Source: an uncultured Bacilli bacterium (GTDB taxonomy: Bacteria > Bacillota_I > Bacilli_A > RF39 > UBA660). Taken from it: a stretch of 32,485 bases of DNA. The notes below the pieces were generated by a model. That model was given only the letters and a program-made list of their open reading frames with translations. It made no database searches and was not told the origin of the DNA. Positions 30,591 to 32,485 of the stretch are shown here, piece after piece; positions within the stretch are counted from its first letter, which is position 1, and each line of letters starts with the position of its first letter. The stretch covers positions 1-32,485 of the forward strand of contig CANQCH010000003.1 of NCBI GenBank assembly GCA_947589165.1. Direction: 5' to 3'. The position numbers and the translations under genes are program-made.

Positions 30591-31088
30591 TTAATGTAAA
30601 CCTTTTTGTAATTCTTGCAAAGCTTTTAAAAAAGCTTCTTCTTTGGCATAACTTATGGCTCTTCCCCCATTACTAAGGGTTAATGGTTCCGCCTTTTCGG
30701 TCGTTAAATTATCTAAATCAAATTTTTTTACAGATAAATCATCATAAAATTCTTCATTTTCATAATTTATTTCATAATTAGTATCTTTTTTTAATAATTC
30801 ATCGTAACTTATGATCGCTTTTTCTTCTTGATCTTTTTCATAATCCGTAAAAGCAATATTTCGTGGTTCTTCCTTTTTTTCTAAATCTTTAGTTAATTCC
30901 TTAACAATTTTCATTTCTTGTGTTTCATCTAAACTTTTATCATTCTTTTTTAAAACATCGTCATTAATCTTGATAAAATAAAATAACGTTGTAATTAAAA
31001 CCATTAAAACTAAAACGGCTAAAAAAAATACATAGTCGACAAAAGTTAGCGATTTTAAAAATTCAATTACATCATTAATAAATTGCAT
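30591..31088 (-). CDS. Unrecognised single-pass membrane protein with acidic cytoplasmic tail
   Basis: 165 aa. A membrane segment at about 18-40 (DYVFFLAVLVLMVLITTLFYFI), then a charged, Glu/Asp/Lys-rich tail of about 120 residues with no domain I recognise; predicted mostly helical or disordered, ending FLKALQELQKGLH. Topology by charge suggests the tail is inside. Eighteen nt before mtaB, so probably the first gene of an mtaB-recD2 operon. Start: the ATG at 31088 with GGTGAG upstream; an in-frame GTG at 31100 lies just before that site. An extended -10 (TGGTAAAAT) is at 31109-31117 or close by. Confidence 0.8.
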   Translation of the reverse strand: MQFINDVIEFLKSLTFVDYVFFLAVLVLMVLITTLFYFIKINDDVLKKNDKSLDETQEMKIVKELTKDLEKKEEPRNIAFTDYEKDQEEKAIISYDELLKKDTNYEINYENEEFYDDLSVKKFDLDNLTTEKAEPLTLSNGGRAISYAKEEAFLKALQELQKGLH

Positions 31089-31198
31089 ATTTCTCACCAC
31101 AACCTTATTTTACCATTAACGTGTCAAATGATTAACACTAAAATCTTATGTTTACAATTAATAATGTAAATATAAAGTCTATTATAAGCGATCTAAGC

Positions 31199-32416
31199 TT
31201 AAATGTCTAATAAAATATAAGGATCTTCTTTAGTTCCCATCCCGGTAGCCGAAATATTTTTAATAATATTAATTACTGGTCTAACCCCAAGTAATTGTGT
31301 GCCCACTGTTTTGGTATTTAATGCCCCACTCGTATCTACCACATAAGGATAAAAATTGGTATTATTTTTCGTCGCCGCCGTCATGGTATAATAAGCGTTT
31401 TTAATATCAGCATTGTATAAATAATAATCTTTATTTTCGCTCGTACTGGCCCCGGCCATGATGGCTTCATCCGCGGTTAAAAGACCAATACTAGCCACTA
31501 CTTCTTGTCCCAGGCAAATATTATTCGGAATATAATCAATACTTAAGCGATTATAAGCCGCATAGTTCGTATTATCTTCCGCCATTAAAGTATCATTACA
31601 AAATTTAGAACTAGCAATTAAATCACTATAATTATTTAAAGTGATGTTCCACCAATCTTGTAAATTTTCTTTAATTAAAGAATTAGCATAAGTAAAATCT
31701 GTTCCATCATAATAACTAGAACTAGTATCAATAACGTTATCTAAAACTAGTTTAACGGAACCATCAGCATTAATTTTGACAATCCGCCAAACTTCATCCG
31801 CTAGGGAAACGTAATTATTTGTTACAGCCCCTCGGAAGTAATAAATTGTCCCGGCTTCTGTTTCGTCTTTAATTAACCCTTCATTTGTCGTCGCTACTTC
31901 TTTAAAGGTTGTGGCGGGCTTACTAGCCACATTACTATTATCAATAATAATTTCGCCAAAGGTTGAACTGGCCTTGGAACCCAACGCAACAATTAATTCT
32001 CCCGAATAGTTTTCTTTGCCTTTATTCGTAATTTTTAAAGTGTATTCTTGCGTCGTATGGGCCGGAATGGTTACTTGGTTTGCCACAATTGACGATAATA
32101 ATTTATTTTCAAGCGCTAAATCATTATTATTACCTTGCAAATTATAAGTCGCATTACTTGCATATATATTAGCTAACTTAACATAAAATATTTCTTCTTG
32201 CTCACCATTATTCGTGACGGAAAAATTTAAATCTTTATCTTTTCGGCTTTTAAAAGCATTGCCGTTAAGATAATTAATCGTTAAATTACCATCAACTACA
32301 ACTACTGATTTTGGAGCAAAATAATGCGTATAAAGATGATACGTCACCCCTAAAGCTAGACAAACACCAATCAAAACGACTATTAACATAAGAACGGATT
32401 TATATCGAAAACGCAC
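31199..32416 (-). CDS. Membrane-anchored surface protein with DUF6273-like C-terminal domain
   Basis: 405 aa. Basic start and membrane segment (about 6-30), an extracytoplasmic beta domain (about 37-150, with TVTNNG-like and IPAHTTQEYTLKITNKGKENYSGEL, resembling Ig-like/CARDB sheets), then a C-terminal domain (about 185-400) with EVWRIVKINADGSVKLVLDN, a short LQDWWN segment, LLTADEAIMAG and LLGVRPVINI. That order (W-R-v ... LL ... S/T-x-E-A ... GVRP) is the DUF6273 pattern. Function unknown; probably surface display. The start is GTG (32416) with AAGGGA 9 nt upstream; the next ATG would cut into the membrane segment. Strong promoter upstream. The 98-nt gap downstream (31101-31198) holds no clear terminator. 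Confidence 0.85.
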   Translation of the reverse strand: MRFRYKSVLMLIVVLIGVCLALGVTYHLYTHYFAPKSVVVVDGNLTINYLNGNAFKSRKDKDLNFSVTNNGEQEEIFYVKLANIYASNATYNLQGNNNDLALENKLLSSIVANQVTIPAHTTQEYTLKITNKGKENYSGELIVALGSKASSTFGEIIIDNSNVASKPATTFKEVATTNEGLIKDETEAGTIYYFRGAVTNNYVSLADEVWRIVKINADGSVKLVLDNVIDTSSSYYDGTDFTYANSLIKENLQDWWNITLNNYSDLIASSKFCNDTLMAEDNTNYAAYNRLSIDYIPNNICLGQEVVASIGLLTADEAIMAGASTSENKDYYLYNADIKNAYYTMTAATKNNTNFYPYVVDTSGALNTKTVGTQLLGVRPVINIIKNISATGMGTKEDPYILLDI

Positions 32417-32444
32417 TTATCATCATCCCTTACATCTTAATTAA

Positions 32445-32473
32445 AGTATACAAAAATAGGCTTTTTTTGTCAA
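32445..32473 (-). promoter_or_regulatory. Promoter of the 31199-32416 gene
   Basis: Minus strand: -35 TTGACA (32468-32473, perfect), 17-nt spacer, -10 TATACT (32445-32450), about 28 nt before the GTG start. Confidence 0.75.
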
Positions 32474-32485
32474 TTATCTTATCCT

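Noticed and set aside
31121..31138. GTGTCAA/TTAACAC hairpin as terminator of the 31199-32416 gene
   Set aside because: Only seven pairs including a G-U pair, and no T run after it on the minus strand.
1..32485. CRISPR array, tRNA, rRNA or a defence system
   Set aside because: No regularly spaced short repeats, no cloverleaf or rRNA-like segment, and no recognisable defence gene apart from the solitary HNH gene, which lacks a partner methylase or toxin-antitoxin context.

Overview
The window is about 32.5 kb of very AT-rich bacterial chromosome (about 30% G+C by eye). Nearly every gene is on the minus strand; only a ZIP transporter, an insertion-sequence transposase and a DUF192 gene run on the plus strand. 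Marks of a Bacillota (Firmicutes) lineage are an N-terminally extended ribosomal protein L27 next to its processing protease Prp, the rplU-prp-rpmA-obgE order, the comEA-comEC-holA order, and strong GGAGG/GGTGA ribosome binding sites. TGA is used as stop (murF, mreD) and Trp codons are TGG, so this is not a Mycoplasma/Spiroplasma-type code. An uncultured gut-type Bacilli lineage (RF39/Erysipelotrichia-like) would fit, but that placement is inference.

Layout, left to right. 0-4.7 kb: murF (cell wall) and lon (protease), then an unrecognised protein with two ImmA/IrrE-like half-repeats. 4.8-8.3 kb: a ZIP metal transporter and a convergent membrane-anchored WG-repeat-like protein. An IS30-family element is inserted exactly at their shared terminator hairpin, and the hairpin is present once on each side. 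8.4-13.5 kb: trigger factor, holA, comEC and comEA (DNA uptake). 13.7-14.2 kb: a lone HNH endonuclease with foreign-looking codons. 14.4-20.5 kb: ppdK, then an apparent operon of a BspA-like leucine-rich surface protein, ruvA and a type IV prepilin. 20.6-26.9 kb: a DUF192 gene overlapping obgE tail to tail, then in minus-strand order of transcription SPOR protein, mreC, mreD, spoIVFA-like, spoIVFB-like, rplU, prp, rpmA, an unknown protein and obgE. This is a trimmed version of the Bacillus subtilis spoIIB-mre-min-spoIVF-rplU-rpmA-spo0B-obg region. 27.0-32.4 kb: a 53-residue protein, recD2, mtaB, a small membrane protein and a large anchored surface protein with a DUF6273-like C-terminal half.

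The genes are mostly housekeeping (cell wall, cell shape, protein quality control, replication and repair, ribosome, tRNA modification), with a few accessory insertions: the IS element, the HNH gene and large surface proteins. Many transcription units end in A-stem-T hairpins that overlap or abut the stop codon. One terminator, for obgE, lies inside the coding sequence of the opposing gene. The most noteworthy signals are the IS30-type element flanked by a duplicated terminator, the terminator-in-CDS arrangement, and the reduced sporulation/cell-shape cluster. No rRNA, tRNA or CRISPR array was seen, and no gene-free stretch exceeds 300 bases.
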